DNA of 64,000 nucleotides, taken from positions 127,434,603 to 127,498,602 of the forward strand of contig OY726557.1 in NCBI GenBank assembly GCA_963383645.1, given 5' to 3'. The stretch comes from Muscardinus avellanarius (Eukaryota; Chordata; Mammalia; Rodentia; Gliridae). Under the pieces are notes generated by a model, which was not told the origin of the DNA, searched no databases, and saw only the letters and a list, made by a program, of their open reading frames with translations. The position numbers and the translations under genes are program-made. Positions 42,699-54,165 of the stretch are shown in pieces. Position 1 is the first letter of the stretch. Every line of letters starts with the position of its first letter.

Positions 42699-42794
42699 TG
42701 GCTCACCTTTTGCATGTTTATAGGAGTAACAGAATAAACAACGGGGCACCTTGGATGTTCCGCCTGTCATTGTGGGGTCTGCTAGTCACCTTGA

Positions 42795-43090
42795 GAAATC
42801 ATGTGGTTTAATGGATCAGAAGTAGGGGCCCCTGTGCCAGCGTGGGTTCAAGTCTGACTCTGCTTCTTCACAGCTGTGTGCTGTTAGGTTAGTTAACCAC
42901 TCCTCTGTTACACCTTAGGCAGGTTCTTTATACTCTCCTTATATCTCAGTTTCTCCCACCACAAAGTGGCAATAAAAATACTTCTTGCCTCATAGAGTTG
43001 TTGTGAGGATTAAATCGACAGGCCTGAATAATTAATCTTGAATTATGCCCAATGTAGACAGTGTTCCATAAACACTAATTGTTATTTATT
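42795..43090 (+). mobile_element. MIR-type SINE, nearly full length
   Basis: GTGGTTTAATGGATCAG, GGGTTCAAGTCTGACTCTGCTTCTTCACAGCTGTGTG, GCCTCATAGAGTTGTTGTGAGGATTAAATCG, CAGTGTTCCATAAACACTAATTGTTATT. One of the best-preserved old elements here. Confidence 0.85.
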
Positions 43091-43334
43091 GAGATGACCT
43101 TCAGCTTTGGTGTGTTGGCACAAAAGAGGACAAGCATGCAATGAGTAGTTTTGTGGAGCTAATATTTACAAATCCCTGGCAACTGTCACCAGGCCTATCT
43201 CTCCATCAAACAGCTTGTCATATGGCTTCTGCTCACAGCCAAGATGGCAAACTGAAAACCCCTCCTATAAATGATAAGCTTCTACATTATTGTCTAATTA
43301 GGCTTCTTGGAGGGAAAGAAGCAAGTAGTATCTT

Positions 43335-43475
43335 TCTTCTTTTACAAAGGTAGAAGTATAAATTCAAAGAAGTTACTTAATTTGTTCAGTCTCCCAGCTG
43401 CCAAGTGTTTGAGGCAGGATCTGAGTTAAGGTATCTGATTCCCCTGACAATGGTCTTTCTACTTTATAGAACTAC
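43335..43475 (-). mobile_element. MIR-type fragment
   Basis: CAAAGAAGTTACTTAATTTGTTCAGTCTCCCAGCTGCCAAGTG..GGCAGGATCTGAGTTAAGG is antisense MIR. Confidence 0.6.
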
Positions 43476-43569
43476 TTCTCTACCTATTACGTAGATGCCT
43501 ATGATGATGGTTAATTAACAAGTTTTGGCAGAGTAGTTCTGTTGTATTGCAAGTTTTCCCAAACTTATC

Positions 43570-43735
43570 CAAAGCGTTATTTTGGTTGCATGTGCTGAAC
43601 CCTGACTTCTGGGCTCCAATTCAAGCCAACTAAGTCAAGATTTCCAAAGGAGTGACTCAATAATCTGTACATTTACCAAACATCATGGTGATCCCCACAA
43701 CTAGTAATAGCTGGGGAATCCTTGGCTGTGTGATT
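43570..43735. mobile_element. Possible MER5-type relic
   Basis: TTTCCAAAGGAGTGACTCAATAATCTGTACATTTACC and CATGGTGATCCCCACAAC resemble MER5-class sequence weakly. Confidence 0.3.
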
Positions 43736-45469
43736 CTGCCCAGAAAACCTACCAGTCAGCTTTTGACTCAATAAGATATTAGACCAGCTGTCTTGGGAAC
43801 ATCTGATAAGGTCATGAAAAGAGTGAGCAGGGTGTGTGACTAGCTTGAGGGACTGAATGTCTATGGCCGATTAGTCCAATTTGCCAAATAGGTACCTAGT
43901 TCATATTTGCAAGCAAGGCACCTTGTTAAGTCTTGCATGGTGGGTCTGGGATGTCATATAAGAAAACAAAGGGCAGCTTGTTATAGGAGCTACAGAATAC
44001 TTGGTGGTTTCAAACAGCTAATGTATTCACTTTGCCTGCCCTACTTTCAAGGAAAGGACTGACACTAGGAGAGGAAGTTATCTCTTGATGTCTGTTAGAT
44101 TTTGTTCAGTCCAATGTTGTAATTAGCTTTAAGCTATTTTTGGCCAGAGTTTTTGGGGACACCCAAAGAATCCAGGGCAATATGCCAAGATCTTAGGGGT
44201 ATATAGTAAAGGCTCTATCTAGACTTAAGTAGCTTCTGTTAAATAGAGACATGAGTTGGAATATGCCATTGCAAGATGAAATGCAGGACAATTATCATGC
44301 TATCATTTTATCACTATAGGCAATCGTTATTTTTTCCTCTGTTAATGGCTTTCTGGCACTTTGTATGTCAATGATCCCCCTTGAGTCTCCACACTCACCT
44401 ATCACTAGTGTTTTCCAGGTTCTTTTCTTTGGCTTTTGCTGTGTTAAACAAACAAGCTATCCCTCTGTCTCTACCTCCACTCAATTAAATTTTGACAGTG
44501 ATCTAAGCTCAAATATAATCCCTCTACAGCAAAATGATTCCTATTTCTTTCAGCAAGACATGGCCAGCCCATCCTCTGAATCATCTGGTGGGTACCTGCC
44601 CATGGTTCTACATTCTGCCCATGGTTTGCATTCTGTCTTCTTTCCCCATAAACTTACCAGGCTTTAAACTTCTAGAAGCCCAGAGCCAATATTTCTGGGT
44701 TTCACCAATAGATTTTAGCACAGAACTCTATTCACATCAGATATTAGATGATCAAAGAATTAATCAGAAGCTAATTTGCAGAGGATATAAGTGTCATAAG
44801 CCTGAGGCTCTGATCCTTGGACTGGACCACCGTTAGCTAGAAAGTTTACCTTGTACCCAATGAAAATCTCATTCAAATCATTTCAAGTAATACAGGGGAT
44901 TTCATGGCTCACATAAATACAAACTCCACGGGGGGTAGTTTTGCTAGTTTCAGGTAAGGGTGGATGAGTTCATAAATGTTACCAGGAATTAATCCATCTC
45001 CACTTCTTAACTGTTCTCTCTCCCTGTTGACTAGATTCTTGGATGAATCCTTCCTATGTGGGGGGAGAAATGGTTTCCAGCATCATTGGACTTGTGTTCT
45101 ACCTGCTGAGTCATTGTGGAGGAGAGAGTTTCTTTCCCAGTAATCCTAACAGAAACTCAAGGCCTGCCCTCCTTCAACATGAATTTGATTAGCCATTCCT
45201 AAATCCAAACCTCCATGCCATAACCTCCCTGCCCTTCTTGTACCACAAGAATGAAGAGTTTTGAGAACAGGTGTTCCCAAAAGGTGTCCTCTTATGCAGA
45301 AAAGAAGGTAAATGGATGCTGAGCAGGCAAAACCCACGGGTGCCCAATATCCAGGCTTATTTAACTTCCCAGAGGAAAATACTTAATACTCAAATTATGT
45401 TCACCAATTTTATTTCTTATGCTAAACAGACATTGTAAAAAAAATGTTCATGTATCAATTATAAGATGA
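43736..45469. other. Unique sequence, no gene supported
   Basis: The longest frames are 100 residues (44365-44667 and 44534-44836), overlapping in different phases. They have no domain. No repeat family named. Confidence 0.45.
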
Positions 45470-45995
45470 ACGACCACTGAAACATGTGAAAAGCTCAAGG
45501 TGACCTGTCTTCACTATGCAATATACACCTCAAATCACAAACCATGCAAATATATCCCTAAGAAGTGATCTGAGGCTCAGGCAAAGATTCATGGCTGTTA
45601 ATTGCAGTGATATTTATATAGGGCTAGCAGCAAAATTGGAAATAACAAATACCCAAAATAGAGGAGTGGTAAAATACCTTACATTACAAGCCATTAGATG
45701 TGATGTTCCTGAAATGTCCTTGATATAGAAAGATGCTCAGGGAATTATGATATAATGTTAAACAAAACTTCTCAGAAGCAAAAGTGTTTATGTGTTCTAA
45801 TCCCAAATTTGTGTGAATATACATAGTTATAGTAAAGACTGGAAGGAAAGACTCAGATGTTGAGTTCTCTGAATGGCAAAATTACCGATGAAGTTTTCCT
45901 TTCTTGATACTCTTCTCTTTCCCAATGTTTATGCCCCTGAGCAGTATTATTTCATGATTAAAAAAACTGTTTTATATTTTTAAATACATCCTTCA
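45470..45995 (+). mobile_element. Old L1 3'-UTR relic
   Basis: ATGGCTGTTAATTGCAGTGATATTTATATAGG, GCAAAATTGGAAATAACAAATACCC, GGAATTATGATATAATGTTAAAC, AAGACTGGAAGGAAAGAC follow an L1M-type tail in order. Confidence 0.7.
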
Positions 45996-46299
45996 GCATC
46001 GATGCAACTGGAAGCACATCCTATTGAATTTATGGCAACTGCAAAGTAGGACGACCCATTCTCTCTGGGGCAAAGCCCAGAATACACACGGAAAATTTCT
46101 TTTGGGCTTGCTGTGCCCCAGGCTAGGCAAGAGGGCACTACTGGGTTCAGTGTCTCCTGTGTCAGGAGCCCTTCTATTTTCATATAGGATGCTTCTTCTT
46201 TGTTCATCTGAACTCAGCCTTCAGGGCAGATATCCACCCCCATTCTTATTTATTAAGGGAGGGAAGTAAAGAAGGAGGAAGAAAGAGGGGGGAAATCGA

Positions 46300-46860
46300 A
46301 AAAGAAAGAGAACCAACATCTTTCCCCCCACAGGACTGCAATAAAGGAGCATATGCATCAACTAAAAAAATTCCTTGGCAACAAAAGCTTTTTAATTGAA
46401 CACAGTCTCTTCAGCCAACTTATGTAAATTCTATCCCAATTTTGGGCATCTATTTTGAGCACAGAGAAAAGCGGTATGAATCTTGCCCTAAAATTGTGCT
46501 CAACAGAAGGGGTGACGCCATATGGATGCCATGTTATGGGAGCCTGTCACCTGCTAACCGAGATGAGAAATTATAGGTTATCATTGCCTTCCCGCTGTCT
46601 GAGGAGCCTGGGTGGGCAGGGCTCGCTTTGGGCATCGAGGTGAAATGTGACAATTACATTTGCCTGGGGCCCCATAGCCACAGGTGAGCAGAAGTTCCAG
46701 GGTGAAGGGCAGAGGAAGGAAAAAAAGTGCTGCTTCTACCCCAAACAGGCTGGATTTCCTTCTGGGTTTGCTAGGAATCTGGCCCATCCTATTAATCTAC
46801 TGTCAGTCGGGAATCAGCAGGTGACCCTTTGGTGACAAGACTGCCCTTAAACACTGGCCT
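46300..46860. promoter_or_regulatory. Candidate conserved noncoding block
   Basis: Repeat-free for over 500 bases, with AACAAAAGCTTTTTAATTG, GGTGAAATGTGACAATTACATTTGCC, CAGGTGAGCAG and CCTATTAATCTACTG. Short frames on both strands, no domain. Texture-based call. Confidence 0.3.
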
Positions 46861-47470
46861 TTCGGGGCAGATGGGAACTGGAAGAGAGTAATGTGCCTCG
46901 TACAGTGCACCTGTTGGTGGAGGGATGGTGAAAGAGCCAGCCAATGCTGAGACACCCCTCTCCCCTGAATATGCTCATCTGTGGGAACTTCTGAGCACAG
47001 CCAGTCTCTCCCTCATATCTTAGCAGCAGCACAAATTTTGTCCCCTGTCCACTACCTATCACCGTGGGGTTTCACGTAGACTGGTTGCAAGTCAGATAGC
47101 AAATTATGGGAGGAGAGACTGCAGTGGCTGCCTGGCTTTAGGCTATAGTTAGTATCTAATAAATCCAGAGATTTTCTCTGGAAAGACATTTATCATAGAT
47201 AAAATGATTATTAAACATGATGCAGAGGGGTAAAGAATGTAGGCACACTTTACATTTACTCTCTGTCCTTATCTTTTTCTCTCCCAAAGCCACTCCGATT
47301 CATAGACCAAGTCACAGGCCAATTCAATTTCAGGTGTTTATTCTTTCTCTCTCCTCGCTCCTTAAGTAGATATAAAAGCTGTATTGGCTGGTTATGTACA
47401 CAACATTAGCACCACTGAAGTGCCAGCTTTGGATGCTCTGAGCTGTGGGATCATGAAGATGGTGCTGCTG
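46861..47470. other. Unique sequence
   Basis: No feature recognised. Confidence 0.45.
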
Positions 47471-47580
47471 TTGCCTGTTGTAAACTACAAGCTCTTAGAA
47501 ATAGGGCCCTGTGTCCCTAGGGCCTGTGAGAGGACCTGGCATAAGATTGGTAGCAAGGGATGTTATTAAATAAATGGTCA
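47471..47580 (+). mobile_element. L2 3'-end relic
   Basis: AACTACAAGCTCTTAGAAATAGGGCCCTGTGTC, GGACCTGGCATAAGATTGG, AAATAAATGG. Confidence 0.4.
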
Positions 47581-47914
47581 TACTGCTTTCATTGGTTCTG
47601 CACAGTTTTTCTTGGAGACATAGATCACAGGAGAGGTTGGTGGACTGTTTTTAGGAAGCACTGGGCCTGAGTGTTAATGCAGCAGACTAGAAGTAAAGTT
47701 TGCTGGGAATACAAAAGTCATCTATTTCACCAATGTTTCTTAGTTTTCTCTCTAGGATGTTTAACATGTAGCAAGTGATTGGTTAACTCAGGAATTCCAA
47801 AGATTCTAGTATGCTCCCTGACCTTGTTTTTTCTTTGCCTGGCTGAAGAGTAGATTTTGAAGAAGAATAGTATTTTCTATTTAAATAACACACCTGTTCT
47901 ATGAGATGCTACCT
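47581..47914. other. Unique sequence
   Basis: No feature recognised. Confidence 0.5.
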
Positions 47915-47985
47915 TTCCCCCTCCCTTCCTCTTTCCTTCTTCCCTTCCTCCCTTCCTTTCTTCTTCCCTTCTTTCTTTTTCTCAT
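47915..47985. repeat. (CTTCC)n-like pyrimidine tract
   Basis: Imperfect C/T repeat. Confidence 0.85.
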
Positions 47986-47987
47986 TG

Positions 47988-48180
47988 AACACTCCTCTCT
48001 AGGCAACATGATAGTTATTTGGAATAAAGAAAAATGAGTGAGGCATACTGGACTTCAAAGAATTTATGGTCGAAGGTAAAGAAACAAACAACCAAATCAA
48101 TAGTTATACTAGATTGATAAGCACTTATATGGATATATGCAAGGTAGTGTGGGAATAGAGAAGTGAGATGTCCAAGTCAG
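47988..48180 (-). mobile_element. L2 fragment, antisense
   Basis: TTGAACACTCCTCTCTAGGCAAC, CTTCAAAGAATTTATGGTCGAAGG, AAACAAACAACC follow antisense L2. Confidence 0.45.
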
Positions 48181-48230
48181 ATTATCAACTCCTAAAAATA
48201 GTAAATGAGGTTCTAAGGTGGTTTATAGGA

Positions 48231-48249
48231 GTGTGTGTGTGAGAGAGAG

Positions 48250-48286
<37 letters not shown>

Positions 48287-48330
48287 ACGTGCGCACATGT
48301 ATGCGCATGTGTGTGTATGAGAGAGACAGA
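48231..48330. repeat. (GT)n/(GA)n compound repeat
   Basis: GTGTGT, GAGAGAGAGAGAG, (GT)n, then GCACGTGCGCACATGTATGCGCATG. The alternating purine-pyrimidine run with CG steps is Z-DNA-prone. Confidence 0.92.
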
Positions 48331-48544
48331 GAGACAAAGAGAGAACAGAGCCAGAGACTGACAAGCACACACAGATGGAAGAAAGGAACAATTCATAGAA
48401 TGTACTCTTCTCTTATACATCCTACTCTCAATGTTGTTTTGAGGAAAAACTGGGGAAACGTATGTGAAGTTCTTATCATAATGCCTAGCTTATAAAATGC
48501 TCAAAATCAATAGTTACTGGTGGTGCTCATAGTAGTACTAGTAA

Positions 48545-48634
48545 ATCATTTTTTTTCTGTTTTGGGGATTAAACTCAGGGCTTCACACCTGCTAAGCAAG
48601 CACTCTGCCACTAAACTAGACCCTAGGCCCTACT
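48545..48634 (-). mobile_element. ID-type tRNA-derived SINE monomer
   Basis: Minus strand reads GTCTAGTTTAGTGGCAGAGTGC..GCAGGTGTGAAGCCCTGAGTTTAATCCCC, a stand-alone tRNA-like unit with A and B boxes, unlike the dimers. Confidence 0.7.
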
Positions 48635-48649
48635 ACTCAATTTATACAA

Positions 48650-48790
48650 AGTTTGGTTCAGTGAACACTTAAGAAAATCTAATGTAGGTTAGGCACTGAA
48701 TTTGGCCCTAAATAAACATATATAGTGTAGTAAAGGATGTGGGCACACAGACAACTTATTAGATGATAGAAACATTTGTGTAGAAATAGA
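48650..48790 (-). mobile_element. L2 fragment, antisense
   Basis: GTGAACACTTAAGAAAATCTAATGTAGGTTAGGCACTG then GGGCACACAGACAAC. Worn. Confidence 0.35.
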
Positions 48791-49079
48791 AATTTGAAAA
48801 ACTACAGAAGTCATTTACAAAAGGGAATTCTTCAAACAAAAGGAGTTTAAAAGGGATAAAGGGTTTTAAAGGGAGAATAGGAGTTTGCTGTATAGATAAA
48901 ACGTGGGAAAAAAGAGCATGTCGGGGGAAGGAATTAATCAGCATAATGGTATATCCAGGGAATTACCAGAGAACAGATGAGAAGAGGGGAGTCGCAATTG
49001 TTGAGGACAAAAAGCCTGTCAGCAATGGAATAACATTTTAAACAAATTATCCTCCAGCAAGGAGCCACTCAATGCATAT

Positions 49080-49530
49080 TTCTATTATCAAACTCATCCA
49101 ACTGTATGGTAAGCTATCTGTATTTGTCTCCCCTTAAGGATTGTGAGCTCCTTAAATGGAGAGATGTTTCTTTTTTTAAAAAAAATGTTTTATTGGTGTA
49201 TTATATTCATACATTATATTGGGGTAAACAACTAGTGTGTACATACATGTACACATCACCGATTTGACCCCTACCCAATTCCCACCCCATTCCCTCCCCA
49301 ATTCCCACCCCATTCCCTCCCCATCCCTCCTTCCCTTGCTTGGCTTAGTGGTTGACTTCGATATGTTTAAGTACGTTGTGTATTTTAGAGAATTTTCTTC
49401 TTCCCCCCTCCCATCCCCTCATTTAGGTTGTCTTGTTTGCTTATTATTGTTTTTATCTTTGGTGCCTAGCATATACTATGTATTCAATATCTGTAAAATG
49501 ATGAATCGATTAAAATCGATTCCCAAAAGG
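49080..49530 (+). mobile_element. L2 3' end interrupted by antisense L1
   Basis: CTCCCCTTAAGGATTGTGAGCTCCTTAAATGGAGAG at the left and ATCTTTGGTGCCTAGCATATACTATGTATTCAATA at the right are consecutive L2 terminal segments. The L1 at 49165-49440 lies between. Confidence 0.75.
49165..49440 (-). mobile_element. L1 3'-UTR fragment with a 23-bp duplication
   Basis: Closely matches the antisense copy at 20033-20345. CCAATTCCCACCCCATTCCC-TCC is tandemly duplicated (49275-49297, 49298-49320), not so in the other copy. Confidence 0.9.
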
Positions 49531-50114
49531 AATTTGGATTGTCTTGAGGCTAGGTGTGCTCAGGAGTCAGAGAATTGGGCAGCGTATCAGGGCCATTCAT
49601 GGGAGGGTGTCCAATGGTTGTTCTTCCCGTCTGCTGAAAGGGAGACCAGGATGAGATATTCCAGCTGCCAGAGGGAGACCAGCCATTCAGGACTCAGTAG
49701 GCACCTAATGGTAAGGTCTATGGGATGCCAAAACTGGGGACACTGAGAATGCCAGGAGGTTATCATCTCAGTGGAATTTTATTGTAGGCAAAAGGCAGTG
49801 TTGGTGACAGGTCTGAGGTGGGGTTAATTGTAACTGGAAGGGCTCTGCTAGGAAATGGAATCTGGGGCCCCTTAACAAAAGGGAAAATTTCAGTAGATAA
49901 ACATGGTGTTGAAATAAAATGATATAAACGTTCAGTCTCAGGAACCAGTTTTGGTACCCGGGTTAGCTTGTGGGAGGGGAGGAGGCTCAGAGGGCCTCTC
50001 AGCCAGCAGGATGGGTCAGGCTGGATTCTCACCCACTTCCTCGGAAAGTAGGGAGCTGAGAGGCTGCTCGCCCACCTCATCGGGCAGGTTTTAGGTCCCT
50101 GGGGAAGGACCCCA
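49531..50114. other. Unique sequence
   Basis: A 153-residue minus frame (49763-50224) runs through this stretch and into the L2 end. It is Pro/Ser/Leu-rich without a domain and includes L2-derived sequence, so I do not call it a gene. Confidence 0.45.
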
Positions 50115-50262
50115 AGAGTGCCTGTGCTCACTGCCTTGAGACTAGAAGCCCCTTGAGGGCAGAGGAGGAAGCAAGCCTTCCCAATGCACTGTTGTATCTT
50201 CAGGTCTGGGGCAGTTCCTGGCACTTAGTAGGTGATCCCCAAATGCTCATCAAGTCAAGTGG
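50115..50262 (+). mobile_element. L2 3' end
   Basis: AGACTAGAAGCCCCTTGAGGGCAGAGG, CAGTTCCTGGCACTTAGTAGGTGATCCCCAAATGC. Confidence 0.7.
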
Positions 50263-50271
50263 ATGAGATGA

Positions 50272-50380
50272 ACAACTAATACCTGTTTACAGTCTACTAC
50301 AATATGCCAGACACTGTTTTAGGGGCTATGCTGGTATTAGTTCATTTGCTTAATCTGTACCACAAACCTATGGTTTGCCG
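50272..50380 (-). mobile_element. MIR-type fragment
   Basis: TACAATATGCCAGACACTGTTTTAGGGGC..TAGTTCATTTGCTTAATCTGTACCACAAACC. Confidence 0.45.
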
Positions 50381-51219
50381 TGAATAAACAGCAGGGAGAC
50401 CAGGGTAGATGAAACAGGTGAACATCATCTGAGCCCAGCTATAGCAATGGTACCTATACCTGGAGCTTCCTTTTGGGTAGACAAAGGGTGACCTATGGTG
50501 AAGATGACATTACTGTGGTTGCCTCCTGACTCACCACTCAACAAGTAGGAAGGATTATCTGATGCCTTTGGGTGATTTGGTCAACACAGAGAAAAGTTTG
50601 TGCCAGCCACTTAGGCAGGTGCAGCAAACTGAGATGAATCTCAGTGTCCCTGTTGCGTGATCACATTGATGGTAAACACGCTCCTTTCCTTGAAAGCAAA
50701 GCTCTCTCTGAGCAGAGCTGTAGGGCCAAGCATGCGCAGGAGCGTCTGGGGAGCACAGGGCACCCCAGACAGTTAATGCAAACACGGCTGCTATCCCCAG
50801 TGGAAAGCGGTCTCTTAGTAGCAATTGCTGGGCTTGTGGTGAGTCAGTCTCTTGTAGTGTAACTGATGAGGAAGCATGGGCTCTCTGGTGTGTTTTCTCT
50901 TCTAAGCATAAGCCTCTCACTGGACCTGAGAGGAAAATGGGCGAACTCTGAGCAGGGTGCTGGGGAAAAGTGCAGGCTCCACATCTGAACCTGCTTCTCT
51001 CTCTGCAGGAGAGTGGAGGAGCTTAGGGAGGGCTGAACTCACTTTGTCAGGCACCAGTGTTCTCTTCCCATGGCTGATCTCACTGCCATGACCTCACCTT
51101 GTAGTTCTTGGTTATCCATACCCACACAGCGAGCAGGAGCTTGTGTCCTCTAGAAAGGTGGGAAGTTCAAGACCAATTTTGGCTTTGGGGTGTTAGTTGT
51201 TGTGTTTCACATGTGTGGC
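50381..51219. other. Unique sequence
   Basis: A 121-residue minus frame (50555-50920) lacks a recognised domain. 50600-50720 (GTTGCGTGATCACATTGATGG) has conserved-looking texture. Confidence 0.4.
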
Positions 51220-51370
51220 ATAGAAGTTTAGAGACTGATGGGGCCACAGAGGTGATTTGTTCCAAAATCTCTATTTTACAATGGAGGAAAGGGAGAGTTA
51301 TGGAGGACCTGGTTTGATAATGCCATATCATTGGGTAGTAGCTGACTCCCAGTCCAGTGCTCTTCAGGTA
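51220..51370 (-). mobile_element. MIR-like fragment
   Basis: AAAATCTCTATTTTACAATGGAGGAAAGG and CTCCCAGTCCAGTGCTCTTC fit antisense MIR3. Confidence 0.45.
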
Positions 51371-51799
51371 TGCTATTTTGTTTCTTGGATATAAACTAAT
51401 ACATCTATAGCAACTAAACTATTTTTGGAAGTACTGCCCTAGATTGTCAGGGCAAAGATTTCCTAAATTATGTGACCACAAGAAACCCAAAGACTGCTTT
51501 TTTCTGTAGAGAAAGTCACTTTGCCCTGGAGTTGCATATGGGTGGAGCGAGACCAGCCAGGGAATAGTGTCCCTTGTCTCGAGAGCCCTGATGGAGCAGA
51601 AGACCAGGGGGCTTTGGAGCCAGCCAGCACAGGCATGTGTTCTTGTTCTGCCACTTCCTCATGTGCAGGGCCACTCTGGACAAGGGTGTTCACTCTTCTC
51701 ACCCTCAGTGTCTACTTTGGAAAAAAGTCGGCAATGTATGTTGCATCCCTGTTCTTTTGCTTTGGTCAACAATGGTCACATACCTGGCAGGAGACACTG
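51371..51799. other. Unique sequence
   Basis: Overlapping frames of 77-99 residues, no domain. Confidence 0.45.
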
Positions 51800-51945
51800 A
51801 GCTGGGTTGTCTCTACATAGTATCTTATTTCATCCTTACAATTTTAAGAATATTTAATGAGACAGGCACTATTATAATGTCCATTTTGCAGAAGAGGAGA
51901 TCCTGAGATCTCCAGAACTCAAGGCTCAGGGTCAGACCTGAGAGG
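51800..51945 (-). mobile_element. MIR-type SINE
   Basis: CATAGTATCTTATTTCATCCTTACAATTTTAAG, GGCACTATTATAATGTCCATTTTGCAGAAGAGGAG. Confidence 0.6.
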
Positions 51946-53089
51946 CTAACTGGCTTTTATTGCTGCTTAGAAGCTCTCCAGCTGTGCAGGGAGAATCCTG
52001 AGCTGAATGACAAGACTCTCTGTTTGAGTTACTCACATCTGGCCATAGGGCCAGACATGTCAGTCAGCAAAGGGTTCTAGTATGGTATGTGATCAGCCTC
52101 TTTAGGACTTGGGGAGGAGCACTTGTCCCAGAATGGAGGAGCAGACGAGCCTTTCAGAATAGGTGGCACATCTACTTAGTTGGCAGATGAGCGGGAGTTA
52201 TCTCCCTGCAGGGGCGTGGCATTGACAGTGATACTGCAGACCTTCCAGACAGAGGACATCTTTTCAAAGGCCTAGAAGAAGTACAATGGCTCATCACAGT
52301 TTGAGGACTTACAAATAATTGTGCAATTGGAGTGGGGAGGGGATGGAGTACCAGGAGAGTTATTCTGAAGTCTGACCTCAATGTGCCACATATATCACGC
52401 AAAGGGGAATCTGGACCCTAAAGCATTGAGGACCCACAGATATTATTAGCAAGGAGTGACATCATCAAATTTGAGTTGTAGAAAGATCACTACCTTCCTC
52501 ACAAGGCTTCTGCAGGAATAGGCTTGGCCTAATTACAAAACTCTTGCAGATTGTGGCAGAGTATGAAGCCAAAAAAATATACAAAGGAGTTAATTAACAG
52601 TGCTTCCAAACACCCTGCTTGGATGTTTCTGTTTAGCTACCTGAGACCTTGTATCCCTTCCTGGCCCCATCACAAATACAAACCAGTCTGGGTGGCCATC
52701 GTGGAAGCCCCAGGCTAGGATGGGACAGAACAGGGAGGAAACCAGGTGGTAGATGGCCACTCTTTCCCTCCTGGCTTAGAGAAGTGGAATGTCTCACCTG
52801 CGGGCAAGGGCATCTTGCATCTGGGCCTCATCCATCCTACAGGGGACAGCTTCCTTGGCCTACTTGCTGGAGGTATATCTGCGTTTCTGCCTAATTGAAT
52901 TCTCATTTTTTAGAAATATATTTTTGTGCCGTTGCCTGGAGGCATTCAGGTAATGGGTGCATTTTTAATAAAGCCAATAAGTAAATAACTGTATTTTCTC
53001 CCCAGGAAATCTAGAGGGACTAGAATTCTGTTGCAGCTTTGAAAATAGTGAGACTAGAAATAACACTAGAAAACATTTCCACACCGAAT
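51946..53089. other. Mostly unique; short L2-like traces
   Basis: 52440-52520 (AAGGAGTGACATCATCAAATTTG..AAAGATCAC) resembles the sequence at the right of the 1.9-2.48 kb L2-like element. Nothing else recognised. Confidence 0.4.
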
Positions 53090-53236
53090 TTTTTTTTCTG
53101 GGTGATTCTGTTTTATTTTTATCTTTCTGAGATAGAGTCTTGCTATGTAGTCCAGGCTGGCCTCAAACTTGCAATCCTTCAGCCTCAGCCTCCCAGATAG
53201 CTGGGTTTACAGGCGTGTACTACTGCAACCATCTCT
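53090..53236 (-). mobile_element. B1/Alu-like monomer
   Basis: Minus strand TAGTACACGCCTGTAAACCCAGCTATCTGGGAGGCTGAGGC..CAAGTTTGAGGCCAGCCTGGACTACATAGCAAGAC. A single 7SL-derived monomer without tRNA half; its core is closer to classic rodent B1. Confidence 0.8.
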
Positions 53237-53511
53237 GGGTGATTCTAATCATCATTGTTTTTAGGATGGAGCAGATTCATCTGTCACCAAGCACAGGCAT
53301 GAGTCAGCCTGCGAGTGCAAGGTGATGAGAAAACCCTACCCCAGGCACCTGTGGGTTCACATGCTGGCAGCTACCTCCCTCTAGTGTTGAGTGAAATATA
53401 TTGTTTGCAGCTGGAAGAACAGTCTCTGCAGGTTTGGGTGGTAAAGCTTTGAGTAGGTTGCCCTTCCCACCCTCTACTTCCTGTGTTTCAGGCATACAGA
53501 GAGGAGACCAA

Positions 53512-53660
53512 TGTTTTAGTTTCTCAGTGTTGTGCTCCATGGTGACACCATTGCATATTTGGTAACCTGCCTCTGATTACTCCTTGTACCCAAGGTCTGC
53601 ATCCCTCTCCACAGGAGGCTCTGTCCTCAGGCTGCACTGCCCTCCATGTTTTCCCTGTGC
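53512..53660 (+). repeat. Copy A of an unclassified dispersed repeat
   Basis: TGTGCTCCATGGTGACACC (from 53531) through CCCAAGGTCTGCATCCCTC matches copy B at 54886-55040 in direct orientation, roughly 80-85% in the core. Confidence 0.7.
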
Positions 53661-53860
53661 TGAGATGAGCCTTCTATTGTCTCACCATTCATGCCACTTT
53701 ATTGCCTGGAATGTCGTCTTCTACCCCAATCCTCCCTGTTCAAGATCAAGTTCCATCTTCTCTATGTCATGTACTATGATAAATTCTCCTTGCCTTCAAA
53801 TCCCGCTGTACTCAAGGCACCAGAATCTTAGATTTGGGATACACCACCTGTCATGGTGGA
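53661..53860 (+). mobile_element. L2-like fragment
   Basis: TGCCACTTTATTGCCTGGAATGTCG, CAAGTTCCATCTTCTC, GATAAATTCTCCTTGCC follow sense L2. Confidence 0.5.
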
Positions 53861-53861
53861 G

Positions 53862-54165
53862 ATCTGTATGTCCCCCAAATCTCATGTGTTAGCAATGTAA
53901 CACGGTCCAGTGGTGGGGCATAGCGGAAGGTCACAGGGCTGTGGCTCTGACCTGGTTCTTTCCTCTCACCCTCTCCTTGCTTCTGGCTGCCAAGCATTGA
54001 GCAGTTTCTTTCCACCATACCCTGTCACCATGGTGGTCCTGCCTTGGAGTCAGTCATCTATGGACTGAACCTCTGAAACACTGAGCCAAAAATAGTTTTT
54101 TTTTTTCTTTCTAAGTTGCTCTTGTTAGGTATTTTGGCTATAGTGATTAAAAGCTCACTAATTCA
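53862..54165 (+). mobile_element. MaLR-type LTR, sense
   Basis: GGTGGAGATCTGTATGTCCCCCAAATCTCATGTG, GGACTGAACCTCTGAAACACTGAGCC, TTGCTCTTGTTAGGTATTTTGGCTATAGTG. Confidence 0.7.

Noticed and set aside
49237..49746. 169-residue plus-strand frame, the longest in the window
   Set aside because: The first half is antisense L1 3' UTR and L2 sequence, so the frame is a composite of repeats with an unrelated tail.
49763..50224. 153-residue minus-strand frame
   Set aside because: Overlaps an L2 3' end, has no domain, and has no start context or splice structure that favours coding.
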